Source: Rhodomicrobium sp. Az07
Lineage (GTDB): Bacteria; Pseudomonadota; Alphaproteobacteria; Rhizobiales; Rhodomicrobiaceae
Length of the DNA stretch: 64,000 nt
NCBI RefSeq assembly: GCF_018619475.1
Contig: NZ_JAHFZG010000001.1
Span: forward strand, 300,224-364,223
Reading direction: 5' to 3'
Shown here: positions 17,148-26,500 of the stretch, piece by piece
Layout of the letters: each line of letters opens with the position of its first letter
How positions within the stretch are numbered: position 1 is the first letter of the stretch
Translations under genes and position numbers: made by a program
The notes under the pieces: model-generated
What the model was told of the DNA's origin: nothing
Databases searched by the model: none
The model's input: only the letters and a program-made list of their open reading frames with translations

Positions 17148-17758
17148 ATCACACCCTTGAGTTCGAGCTTCGGCTTGTCCTTCTTGACCTCGTAGCTCGA
17201 TTGACCTTTCGGCGCGATGACGGAGACATCAAGCTCCTGCGCATTGGGGAACGCCTTGAAGTAGCCGAAGGTCAGGTTCGTGATCTTGTCCGGCGCGGCG
17301 CACTCGAACGCATACTCGACATGGAATTCCGAATGGTGATGTTCGCCTTCCTCGTGGTCGTGGTCGTCCTTCTGGTCCTTGGCCTTGGCGGCGTGCTCTT
17401 CCTTGCCTTTGCCTTCGGCTTCATCCTCATGTTCGGCTTCGAGCGCGACCTTCACGCTCGTCTGCTTGCAGCCTGCCGCCGAATCAGGGGTGAAAAGTTC
17501 GAGCCCCTTTTCGAGCGTCGCCTTCGCCTTTTCGAGCTTGGTCTTGTCTTCAGCCGTGGCGGCCTCATGCTCGAAGCCGACGATATCCGCGCCTGGCGCT
17601 TCGAGTTCGATCGCCAGAACATTCTTTTCGACAGCAATATTGAGCTTGCCGTGCCCATGCACATGCGCGCCAAGTTGACGGTGCTCATCTGCCTGAGACG
17701 CAGAGGCAGCGCAGGCCGACAGGAGCGCGGCCAGAGGGATCGTTCGCAGCATTTTCAT
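17144..17758 (-). CDS. zrgA: DUF2796 / ZrgA-like His-rich periplasmic zinc-binding protein
   Basis: 204 aa with a signal peptide (ends SQADEH). After it comes RQLGAHVHGHGKLNIAVE, the DUF2796 start, then a central Asp/His/Glu/Lys-rich metal-binding stretch (DDHDHEEGEHHH). The C-terminal part is FHVEYAFEC...NLTFGYFKAFPNAQELDV. ZrgA of Vibrio is a zinc-binding component of a zinc uptake system with an ABC partner, and the same gene order is seen here. It is the first gene of the operon; a possible Zur site lies 75 bp upstream. Confidence 0.88.
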   Translation of the reverse strand: MKMLRTIPLAALLSACAASASQADEHRQLGAHVHGHGKLNIAVEKNVLAIELEAPGADIVGFEHEAATAEDKTKLEKAKATLEKGLELFTPDSAAGCKQTSVKVALEAEHEDEAEGKGKEEHAAKAKDQKDDHDHEEGEHHHSEFHVEYAFECAAPDKITNLTFGYFKAFPNAQELDVSVIAPKGQSSYEVKKDKPKLELKGVM

Positions 17759-17832
17759 TGGAAATTCTCGCGAAAGTTTTGCCGAATAGCATCGGGCTGG
17801 ACTCGCGGTGTAGCCCCGCAGCCAACCTTGGG

Positions 17833-17852
17833 TGTTACGTTATAGTATTACA
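17833..17852. promoter_or_regulatory. Possible Zur (zinc uptake regulator) operator
   Basis: TGTTACGTTATAGTATTACA is an AT-rich imperfect dyad in otherwise GC-rich DNA, with TGTTAC at one end and GTATTACA at the other. It resembles alphaproteobacterial Zur boxes of the GTTATA-type. It sits between the divergent zrgA-like operon and the DUF1007 gene, where one site could control both. The match was judged by eye only. Confidence 0.4.
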
Positions 17853-17958
17853 TTTGTGGCGCGATCATGGATCAACAACGCATGCGGAGGAGTTGCATAA
17901 CCTCAAAAAGCCGGAATCGAGTGTTCATCCACAGGCACTCGCATTTGAAAGCAAGACC

Positions 17959-18621
17959 ATGATAAAGCGTCGCTTTTCCTTCTCCGGCCTGATCCTGTGC
18001 GCGCTTGCCGCCCAGACGGCGCCTGGCCTCGCGCATCCGCATGTGTGGGTCACGATGCACACCGACGTGCAACTCGGCCAGAACGGCGAGGCGGTCGGCT
18101 TACGGCACAAATGGACCTTCGACCAGTTCTACACGTCCTTCGCGGTCGAGGGCATGGATACGAACGGTGACGGCGTCTACAGCGAGGAGGAGTTGAGGCC
18201 GCTGGGACAGACGAATATCGAAGCGCTGAAGGAATTCGAATATTTCACTTACGCTTTCGTCGGCAAGACGAGGCTCGCGCTGAAGGAGCCGACATCCGAT
18301 TACCGGCTCGAATACAAGGACGACCTGCTGACGCTCTATTTCACCATTCCGCTGGAAAAGCCTGTTCCGAAGGACGAGTTGAAGGACTTCAGCTTTTCGA
18401 TCTACGATCCCGGGATCTATGTGTCGCTGACCTTCGCAAAGGAGGAGCCGGTAAGGCTTGCGGCGGCGAACGGTGGCACGCCGCCGCGCTGTGCGCCGCA
18501 TGTGGGCGACCGCGCTGTGGGACAAGAGCAGACGCTCTCGCAGCTTGGCGAAGACATCGACCCGGCGAGCAATATCGGCGCGCAGTTCGCCGAGCGCGTC
18601 ACTTTCATCTGCACTCGCTGA
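17959..18621 (+). CDS. DUF1007 family periplasmic protein (metal-transport associated)
   Basis: 220 aa from ATG 17959, chosen because it gives a proper signal peptide (MIKRRFSFSGLILCALAAQT) followed by the family's HPHVWV motif. An EF-hand-like loop, DTNGDGVYSEEEL, lies at about residue 70 and may bind calcium. DUF1007 proteins co-occur with nickel, cobalt and zinc transport systems. Here the gene diverges from the zrgA-like operon over a shared promoter region, supporting joint zinc control. Confidence 0.85.
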   Translation: MIKRRFSFSGLILCALAAQTAPGLAHPHVWVTMHTDVQLGQNGEAVGLRHKWTFDQFYTSFAVEGMDTNGDGVYSEEELRPLGQTNIEALKEFEYFTYAFVGKTRLALKEPTSDYRLEYKDDLLTLYFTIPLEKPVPKDELKDFSFSIYDPGIYVSLTFAKEEPVRLAAANGGTPPRCAPHVGDRAVGQEQTLSQLGEDIDPASNIGAQFAERVTFICTR

Positions 18622-18639
18622 GAAGCACAGCCTATGGCG

Positions 18640-19140
18640 TCACGCGCCCTTGGCCGCCTTCTCGGCGAGCGCCGCGACGACCGTGAAGTCCAGTTCGCGA
18701 TCCGGCGACAGTTCCGCGAGCTTGTCGAGGCAGGCTTGCGCGGCTAGGGTTTCGCCACGCCGCAAATGGATGAAAGCCAGCGCCTTCAGCGAATAGAGCG
18801 CGAAGCGATCCGGCGCGCCGCTAGAAACCGCCTCTCGCTGCCATGCGCCGAAGTCGTCGCTCCAGCCCGCCTGCCGCGCGGCCTCCTTCAAGCCCGCGTT
18901 CGCCAGCGCCAGCGCGTCTTCGAAAAGGCCGCGATAGGCATAGATCCTGTAGAGGCACGAGTAGACCGGCAAGCAGGCGGGATCGAGCGCGAGCGCTTCC
19001 TGAAAAAGCGCCTCGGCGGCCTTCGGGTCTTTCCGGTAGGCGAGAACGCCACGTTGCAGCAGCGCGTTCGTTGCGTGGGGAATATCGCCGAAGCTCACAA
19101 GGTCTTCACGCGCGATGGACAGGATCTTGGCGTCGGACAT
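18640..19140 (-). CDS. Tetratricopeptide repeat protein of unknown function
   Basis: 166 aa starting MSDAKILSIAREDLVSFGD. The middle contains TPR-like helices: a unit around LLQRGVLAYRKDPKAAEALFQEALALDP, the next around VYSCLYRIYAYRGLFEDALALANAGLKEA, then a third near the C-terminus (LKALAFIHLRRGETLAAQACLDKLAELSP). There is no signal peptide. It is probably a cytoplasmic protein-protein adaptor. The ATG at 19140 was preferred because upstream sequence does not look coding. The partner and pathway are unknown. Confidence 0.75.
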   Translation of the reverse strand: MSDAKILSIAREDLVSFGDIPHATNALLQRGVLAYRKDPKAAEALFQEALALDPACLPVYSCLYRIYAYRGLFEDALALANAGLKEAARQAGWSDDFGAWQREAVSSGAPDRFALYSLKALAFIHLRRGETLAAQACLDKLAELSPDRELDFTVVAALAEKAAKGA

Positions 19141-19276
19141 GGGCGTTGGGCTCCTGCTTGTCGTTTCCGGTCGCAGCAAGGGGCGTGCCACAAGCGAACG
19201 TCCCATTTTCCGGGGCTTGGCGCGCAGGAGTGGAAAGAAACCTGCCAAATTGTCGCACTGGCAACCGCAAAATGTC

Positions 19277-19693
19277 TCAAAGCCTGCGCGGGCCGGGCGA
19301 GGCGGCTTGCGGCTCCTGCCAGGGAATGTCCCGGTCGCCCGCGCGAAGGTTGTCATGCCACTTCACCACGGGCCTCGGAGCGCTCGCCGGGAGAGACTGG
19401 TCCATCGACGGGATTTTCGCCTCGCGAACCGACCGCTGAAGCTCCGGGTTCCGGCGCTTCTGTTCATCAAGCCAGGCTTGCGCGGTTTGCGCCCCGCTCT
19501 TGAGCTTTGCAAGAAGCAGCGTCATGGTCGCGCGCGCATCCTCACACACGGCCGGGTTGCGCTGACAGAAGCCCTTGACGTCCGCTGCCGTCTGCTCGAC
19601 CGAAGAAATATGCCGTCCGGCATCGCCTCCGACGCCCGGCAGCAGCAGGCAGACAAGCGCCAGCCAGAAAACAAGGCGCAAGACAAAAAACAT
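19277..19693 (-). CDS. DUF5330-like small membrane/secreted protein
   Basis: 138 aa. The N-terminus MFFVLRLVFWLALVCLLLPG is one hydrophobic segment or signal anchor, as in the alphaproteobacterial DUF5330 group. It is followed by a helical region with two Cys (GFCQRNPAVCEDA) and a Pro-rich C-terminus. The function is unknown. It is convergent with no neighbour and 222 bp from the divergent peptidoglycan-binding gene at 19916. Confidence 0.65.
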   Translation of the reverse strand: MFFVLRLVFWLALVCLLLPGVGGDAGRHISSVEQTAADVKGFCQRNPAVCEDARATMTLLLAKLKSGAQTAQAWLDEQKRRNPELQRSVREAKIPSMDQSLPASAPRPVVKWHDNLRAGDRDIPWQEPQAASPGPRRL

Positions 19694-19915
19694 GATCGGT
19701 CACCCGCGATGCTCTTCCAAGTGAGACCATCGTAAAGTCTCGCCTACGAAAGAACGCGAAAGCGCAGATCCTGTAGTTTAATAAAAATTTATCGATTTGT
19801 ATTTGCTTGCGATTGACGCCGTGTCGTTAACGTCTCGCAAATCGTTCATTCTTAGTTTCGATGGGCCTTCCGCTCACAAACAATCTTTCTTCAAATTGGT
19901 TTTTGTGCAATTATC

Positions 19916-20578
19916 GTGGCCATGATCAGGTTTCGAGCACGTCTGGCCCTTTTCGCCATGATGGCGATATTCCTTGCGACAGCGAGCAACGCGCTGTTCA
20001 TGCAGGAGCGCGGGCGCCTGTTCGATACAAACGGGTTGCCCAGTACGTCCGTTTCGGTGACGCAATTCCCGCATGACAAGACGTCGCCGTTGGCTCCGGC
20101 CGCCTCTGGCGGAAGCGTTCAGCAGGTTTCGCTCCCCGTCGTGAAGGGTCCGCGCACGCATGTCGCGCTTTATCGCGAGCTTCTGCAACGGGGGTATTCA
20201 GAGCAGTTGCGGCAGGGCGATAACGGGCTTCGGCTCGCAGTGCTGGCTTACCAGTTCGACAACGCCATGCCACTGACCGGCGAACCGACCGACGAGCTTT
20301 TGAAGCGCGTGCTGTTCGATCCGAATCACGGCCCGCACGGCGCGTTCGCCGACCGCGCGGAGCTGAACGCGAGGCTCGTCATCGAGACGCAAAAGGCGCT
20401 GCTCGGCCTCGGCTTTTTCCGGGGAACGTTCTCTGGCCGTCTCGATGTCTGGACGTCGAACGCCATCAAGGATTTCGAACGCCATCGCGGCATTCCGGTG
20501 ACGGGCCGCCTGACCGACGAGACGCTTCTCGAACTCATCGCCTTTTCGGGTCAGCCGATGCTACCGGCGGCGGGTTGA
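19916..20578 (+). CDS. Peptidoglycan-binding-domain protein with N-terminal anchor
   Basis: 220 aa. An N-terminal hydrophobic segment (ARLALFAMMAIFLATA) acts as signal or anchor. Two units resembling PG_binding_1 follow: ELLQRGYSEQLRQGDNGLRLAVLAYQ with TGEPTDELL, and a clearer one, VIETQKALLGLGFFRGTFSGRLD with AIKDFERHRGIPVTGRLTDETL. It is probably a periplasmic cell-wall-binding protein. The start is GTG 19916 or ATG 19922. Confidence 0.8.
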   Translation: MAMIRFRARLALFAMMAIFLATASNALFMQERGRLFDTNGLPSTSVSVTQFPHDKTSPLAPAASGGSVQQVSLPVVKGPRTHVALYRELLQRGYSEQLRQGDNGLRLAVLAYQFDNAMPLTGEPTDELLKRVLFDPNHGPHGAFADRAELNARLVIETQKALLGLGFFRGTFSGRLDVWTSNAIKDFERHRGIPVTGRLTDETLLELIAFSGQPMLPAAG

Positions 20579-20788
20579 TCTCGTCGGCTCGCCTTCCCGT
20601 TGCGTTGTGTTTTTCCTCCTGCCACGGCATGAGATGCGAAAAAGTCACGGTATTTCAGTAAGTTGTCTATGAAGCGTTTCGATACATAATTAATGTAGCC
20701 TTTCTCGCGTGACCTCGTAACAGTCTAAATCGAAAGTGTTTCGGGCTGGCGAATCTCTGGGGGCAGAGAGAGTCCGGGACAGGGCAAC

Positions 20789-22285
20789 TTGTTGGGCACC
20801 ATGCGACGCGACCACGCGCCGACAGGCGGAAAAACGCGGCTAATGCGAGGCGCGGCGGCAGCTATGCTTGTCGCTGCGCTATCGGCGGGAGGCTGCACCG
20901 GCCTCGATCCCGACGTGGCATCGCCGCAGCTTGTTGTCTCCGACGCCTACAAGGGCAAAAGCGCGCGGCCTTCGCAGCCCACGGCGGGCAGCCCCTACGA
21001 CTTCGCGGCCTTCCGCTCAAAGAAACTCACCGACCTCATCGCGGCGGGACGCGGCTTCAACCTCGACATCGCCGCCGCCATCGCCCGCGTCGAACAGGCC
21101 GAAGCGCAGGTTCGCGTCGCCAGTCAGACGCTCATCCCCATCATTCAGGCCGATGGCAGCGGCACGCGCTCCTTCAGCCACCAAACGGGGCGCGCCGTGC
21201 GCGGCGACACAGTCGTGGGTCAACTCGGCGCAAGCTACGAACTCGACTTCTGGGGCAAGAACCGCGCGGGCGTCGCTTCGGCCATGGCTTCGCAGGCGGC
21301 CGCCGATTACACCGCCGCAACCGTGGCGATCACGACCGACGCGACCATCGCCACCACCTATTTCGACGCGGTCGCTACGCAAAAGCAGATCGACATCGCG
21401 AAGGCGAATTTGCGCATCGCACAGAAGACGCTCGACGCCATCGTCGCGCAAAACAAGGCGGGCACGACATCGGGCCTCGACGTGGCGCAGCAGGAAACGC
21501 TCGTCGCCAATGTCAAGGTCACGATCCCGCCGCTTCAGCGCCAGCTCGAACAATACAAGCACGCGCTTGCGGTGCTCGTCGGCCGCGCGCCGGAGTTCTT
21601 CTCGTGGCGCGCCGACGACCTTTACAGCATCGCTGTGCCGCAAATCCCGGCGGGGCTTCCGTCCGAGCTTCTGTGTCGCCGCCCGGATATCGCCGACGCC
21701 GAGGCGCAACTCGCCTCCCAGCGTTTCCTCGTATCGAAGGCGCGCGCGTCGATGTTCCCGTCGATCCAGCTTACCGGCGCGGGCGGCTTCCAGAGCGTGG
21801 CGTTGGCCTCGCTGTTCCAGCCGCAAAGCACCTTCTACAACGCGGCTGCGGGCCTGACCCAACCGATCACGAACATGGTCGAATTGCAGGCGACGCTCGA
21901 CCAGAACCGCGCGGCCTATACCGAACTGCTCGCCACGTACAAGAAGACCATCATCGCCGCCTTTCAGGATGTGGAAGACGCGCTCGTGGGCTACCGCAAG
22001 ACTGCGGAACAGGAGCGGCTTCAGCGCGAGGCGGTGCAGGCCGCGCGCCGCGCTTACGAGATTTCGCAGGCGCAGCTTCAGGGCGGTATCATCGACATCA
22101 CGACGCTGCTTTCCATCCAGCAAACCCTCTTTTCGGCGGAAAACAACCTCGCGCTCGTGCGGCAGGCGCGTCTCGAAGCCGCCGTCTCCCTCTATCGCGC
22201 TCTTGGCGGCGGCTGGATCAAGCCCGAGGGCGTCACAGTCGCCGAAGTTCCATCCCTCATCGATATAAAAAGGGCCACGCCATGA
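20789..22285 (+). CDS. RND efflux outer-membrane factor lipoprotein (NodT family)
   Basis: About 498 aa. The lipobox LSAGGC gives a lipidated N-terminus. Two OEP repeats follow: SYELDFWGKNRAGV, a hallmark of the family, and PSELLCRRPDIADAEAQL at the start of the second half. It forms the trimeric outer-membrane channel of a tripartite efflux pump. The start may be TTG 20789 (GGGACAGGG close upstream) or ATG 20801. It overlaps the adaptor gene by 4 bp (ATGA), opening a four-gene operon through 30148. Confidence 0.93.
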   Translation: MLGTMRRDHAPTGGKTRLMRGAAAAMLVAALSAGGCTGLDPDVASPQLVVSDAYKGKSARPSQPTAGSPYDFAAFRSKKLTDLIAAGRGFNLDIAAAIARVEQAEAQVRVASQTLIPIIQADGSGTRSFSHQTGRAVRGDTVVGQLGASYELDFWGKNRAGVASAMASQAAADYTAATVAITTDATIATTYFDAVATQKQIDIAKANLRIAQKTLDAIVAQNKAGTTSGLDVAQQETLVANVKVTIPPLQRQLEQYKHALAVLVGRAPEFFSWRADDLYSIAVPQIPAGLPSELLCRRPDIADAEAQLASQRFLVSKARASMFPSIQLTGAGGFQSVALASLFQPQSTFYNAAAGLTQPITNMVELQATLDQNRAAYTELLATYKKTIIAAFQDVEDALVGYRKTAEQERLQREAVQAARRAYEISQAQLQGGIIDITTLLSIQQTLFSAENNLALVRQARLEAAVSLYRALGGGWIKPEGVTVAEVPSLIDIKRATP

Positions 22286-23535
22286 AGAGGCTCCTGCCCT
22301 GGTTGATCTTTCTTCTGATCACCGCGTTTCTTGCGATTTTCGTCTATAGCGACCGCATTTTCGGCCCGTCGGAGCGTGACGGAGTCGGCACGGCGGGCGG
22401 AACTCCCGGCGGCCGTTTTCGTCGCGGCGATCAGGCCGTCTCGGCGGAGACCAAGCCCGCGCGCCTCGAAAACGTGCCGGTCTGGCTCTCCGGCGTCGGT
22501 ACGGTGCAGGCCTTCAACACGGCGACGGTTCGCGCGCAGGTTTCCGGCCGTCTCATCGAGGTGGCCTACCATGAGGGGCAGGACGTGAAGGCAGGCGACG
22601 TGCTCGCCCGTATCGATCCCGTGCTCTATCAGGCCGCCTATGACGAAGCCGTCGCCAAGAAGGCGCAGGACGAGGCGCTGCTCGCGAACGCGCGTCGCGA
22701 CGCGGCCCGTTATTCGAGCCTCGTCGGCCAGAACTACACCTCGCAGCAGCAGGCCGACACCGCGAAATCGCAGGTTCAGCAATATGAAGCGCAGGTGAAG
22801 CAGGATCAGGCGGCCATCGATACCGCGCGCGCGAATCTCGACTACGCCACCATCCGCGCGCCCATCGACGGCCGCACCGGCATCCGCCAGCTCGACACGG
22901 GCAACCTCGTTACGTCGGGCGATTCCACCGGCATCGTGGTGATCACCCAGCTCCGGCCGATTTCGGTTGTGTTCACGCTGCCCGAAAGCGTCGTTTCCGA
23001 CATCATCGAAGCGCAGGCGAGAGCGCCGCTTTCACTTCAGGCACAGACCGGCGGCCGCGTCCTCGGCGAAGGCAAAGTTGCCGTGATCGATAACCAGATC
23101 GACCAGTCGACCGGCACCTTGAAAATCAAGGGCACCTTCCCGAACGACGAGAACCGGCTTTGGCCTGGCCAGTTCGTGAACGTCAAGCTCCGGCTCAAGA
23201 CGCTCGAAAATGCCGTGGTCGTTCCATCCGCTGCTGTGCAGCAGGGCGCCAACGGGGCCTTCGTCTACCGCGTCACACCAGAGAAAACCGCAAGCATCGT
23301 CTCCGTAAAGGTGGTGCAGGAAGGCGAGAAGGATGCGGTGATCGGCGAAGGCATCGCGGCGGGCGACGTCGTGGTGACGAGCGGCTTCTCGAACCTTCGG
23401 GACGGCTCGAAGCTGAAGCTTGCCGAAGACGAAGCGATCGGGTCTCCGGCGCGGAACGGCGGTGAGCGCAAGAAGGGCGAGCGAGGCGGCAAGGGAGCCG
23501 ACGCCGCGAAGCCAGAAGGCGCCGGGCGGCCATGA
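22282..23535 (+). CDS. RND efflux periplasmic adaptor (HlyD/MdtA-like)
   Basis: 417 aa. An N-terminal membrane anchor (LLPWLIFLLITAFLAIFVYS) is followed by the lipoyl-type motif GRLIEVAYHEGQDVKAGDVL, an alpha-hairpin, and the second half-motif LDYATIRAPIDGRTGIRQLD. A beta-barrel domain (LWPGQFVNVKLRL) and a C-terminal Lys/Gly-rich tail complete it. It links the two inner-membrane permeases to the NodT-type channel. The start at 22282 overlaps the preceding stop, and its own end overlaps the next start at 23532. Confidence 0.94.
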   Translation: MKRLLPWLIFLLITAFLAIFVYSDRIFGPSERDGVGTAGGTPGGRFRRGDQAVSAETKPARLENVPVWLSGVGTVQAFNTATVRAQVSGRLIEVAYHEGQDVKAGDVLARIDPVLYQAAYDEAVAKKAQDEALLANARRDAARYSSLVGQNYTSQQQADTAKSQVQQYEAQVKQDQAAIDTARANLDYATIRAPIDGRTGIRQLDTGNLVTSGDSTGIVVITQLRPISVVFTLPESVVSDIIEAQARAPLSLQAQTGGRVLGEGKVAVIDNQIDQSTGTLKIKGTFPNDENRLWPGQFVNVKLRLKTLENAVVVPSAAVQQGANGAFVYRVTPEKTASIVSVKVVQEGEKDAVIGEGIAAGDVVVTSGFSNLRDGSKLKLAEDEAIGSPARNGGERKKGERGGKGADAAKPEGAGRP

Positions 23536-26500
23536 GCGGGCCGACGATGGAAGAACCCGGCGGGGGCGGCGCGCAAGGCCCGGACGCGGCGGGCGCAGAT
23601 ACGTATTCCAGCATTTCCGCGCCCTTCATCGCGCGCCCCATCGCAACGTCGCTGCTCGCGGTGGCGATCTTCCTCGCGAGCCTTCTCGCCTATTCGCTGC
23701 TGCCGATCTCGTCGCTGCCGCAGGTGGACTTCCCCGTCATCCAGGTGACGACGCGGCTCCCCGGCACGAACGCCGACACCATGGCGCGCCTCGTGACCGC
23801 GCCGCTCGAACGCCAGCTCGGGCAGATCCCGTCGCTCGAAAACATGAGTTCGACGAGTTCGGAGGGGCTGTCGCAGATCACGATGCGCTTCATGCTGAAC
23901 CGCGACATCAACGCGGCGGGGCAAGACGTGCAGTCCGCGATCAGCGCGGCGGGCGGCTCGCTGCCGCAGAACCTCCCCTACCCGCCCGTCTACGCGAAGG
24001 TGAACCCTTCCGATCCGCCTATCGTGACCATTGCGCTCACCTCGCAAAGCGTCTCGCTCGAACGGCTCTCCGACTTCGCCGACACGCTGCTTGCGCCGAG
24101 GCTGTCGCAGGTGGCGGGCGTCGGCCGCGTGACGGTGCAGGGCAACATCCGGCCCGCAATCCGCATCCAGGCGAACCCGCTGCAACTCGCGTCCCTTGGC
24201 ATCGCGCTCGAAACGGTGCGCTCGGCCATCGCGACAGCCAATGTGACAGGCTCGAAGGGCCTCATCAGCGGCCCGGAAAAGTCTTTCATCGTTGGTGCGA
24301 ACGACCAGCTTGAGACCGCGGGCGCCTATGAAGAGGTTGTGGTCGCCTATCGCAACCAGGCGCCGGTGCTGCTGCGCGACGTTGCGACCGTCGTCGCCGG
24401 GCTCGAAAACGAACGCGTCGCCGCGCGCTACAACGGCACGCCCGCCGTCGTCATCGACGTGCAGCGCCAGCCGAGCGCCAACATCGTCGGCACCGTCGAC
24501 GATTTGAAAACGGTGCTGCCGAAGCTCGTCGATGCTCTCCCGGCGGGTGTGAAGCTCGACATCGTCGCCGACCGCACGGGTACGATTCGCGCATCCGTCG
24601 AGGAGGTGCAGTTCACGCTCGTGCTCTCCGTCGCGCTCGTCATCATGGTGGTGCTCCTTTTCCTGCGCACCCTTTCGGCCACGATCGTCGCAGGGATCAC
24701 GCTGCCGCTGTCGCTCATGGCGGCGTTTGCGGTGATGTATTACGCGGGCTTCTCGCTGAACAATCTCTCGCTCATGGCGCTGACCATCGCGACCGGCTTC
24801 GTGGTGGACGATGCCATCGTCATGATCGAAAACGTGATGCGCTATATCGAGAAGGGCGAGAAGCCGCTCGTCGCGGCGTACAAGGGCGCGGGCGAGATCG
24901 GCTTCACCATCGTTTCGCTGACGCTGTCGCTCATCGCGGTGTTCATTCCGCTTTTGTTCATGGAAGGCATCGTCGGCCGCCTGTTCCGCGAGTTCGCGCT
25001 GACGCTAACCGCCGCCGTTCTTACCTCGATGGTCGTGGCGCTGACGCTCACGCCGATGATGGCGGCCCGGCTCCTGCGGGCACCCCGCCATGGCGAGGCC
25101 GCGCCGTGGTATTCGCGCGCTTTCGAGGCGCCGTTCAACGCGCTGCTGGCGGTCTACCGCGTGACGCTCGACTGGGCGCTCAACGCGCGGCGCTTCATGC
25201 TCCTCGTTGCGGCCGCGACCTTCGTCCTGACCGTGGTTCTCTATATCGCGATCCCGAAAGGCTTCCTGCCCGATCAGGACACGGGCTTCCTCACCGCCGA
25301 GACCGTGGCCGCGCCGGGTGTCTCATTCGAACGCATCAACGCGCTTCAGGCCGAGGTGGAACGAATCATCGCCCGCGATCCCGACGTGCTGGGCGTGGTT
25401 TCGGTGATCGGCGTCGGCACCACGAACGCCACGCCGAATGCGGCGCACCTCGCGCTGACGCTGAAGCCCAAGACCGAGCGCACGGCGACCGCGACGGAAA
25501 TTCTCCAGCGGCTGACTGAGGCGACCGCCGATTTTCCGGGGCTGCGCACCACATTTCAGATCGTGCAGGACATCCAGATCGGCACCACGCGAAGCCGCAC
25601 GCAATATCAATATGTGATCGTGGGGCTGGACCGCGAGGGCTTCTCCGGCTGGGCGAAGAAACTCGAAACCGAGCTTCAGCGCGACCGCCGCCTGATCCAT
25701 GTCGCCTCCGACCTTCAGGAAGACGGCAACGCGGTGCTGATCAAGACCGACCGCGTGATCGCCGGTCGCCTCGGCGTCACCATGCAGGCGCTGAACGACA
25801 CGCTCTACGACGCTTTCGGTCAGAGGCAGATTTCCACGATCTACGGGCAGTCGAACCAGTATCGCGTGGTGCTCGAAGTCGACCCGGCGTTCCAGACAGA
25901 CGCCGCGGCTCTTGGCGCGATCTATGTGCCGGGGACAGCGATTTCGAGTTCGACCTCGGGCAATGCCTCGACCGGCAACGCGACCGCGAGCGGCTCGACG
26001 AACTCCTCCATCACAGCCAAGGCCGCCAGCGGAACGGGCGTCGGCTCGCAAGTGCCGCTTTCGTCGTTCTCGGTCATCGAACGCGCCACGGCGCCGCTGT
26101 CGGTCAACCATGTGCAGCAGTATCCCGCCGCAACCATCAGCTTCGACGTCGCGCCGGGCTTCTCGCTCGACGCCGCGGTGCAGGCCGTGACGGACGCGCA
26201 GAGCCGCATCGCGCTGCCCTCGTCCATCGCCGGAAGCTATACGGGCGCGGCGGCCGAATTCAACGCCTCGCTCGCGAACCAGCCGCTGCTCATCCTGGCC
26301 GCCATTGTCACGATCTACATCATTCTCGGCGTGCTCTATGAGAGCTTCATTCACCCCTTCACGATCCTGACGACGCTCCCATCCGCAGGTATCGGCGCGC
26401 TGCTCGCGCTCGAAATCCTCGGCATGGAATTCTCGTTCATCGCGCTCATCGGCATCATCCTGCTGATGGGCATCGTGAAGAAGAACGCGATCATCATGAT

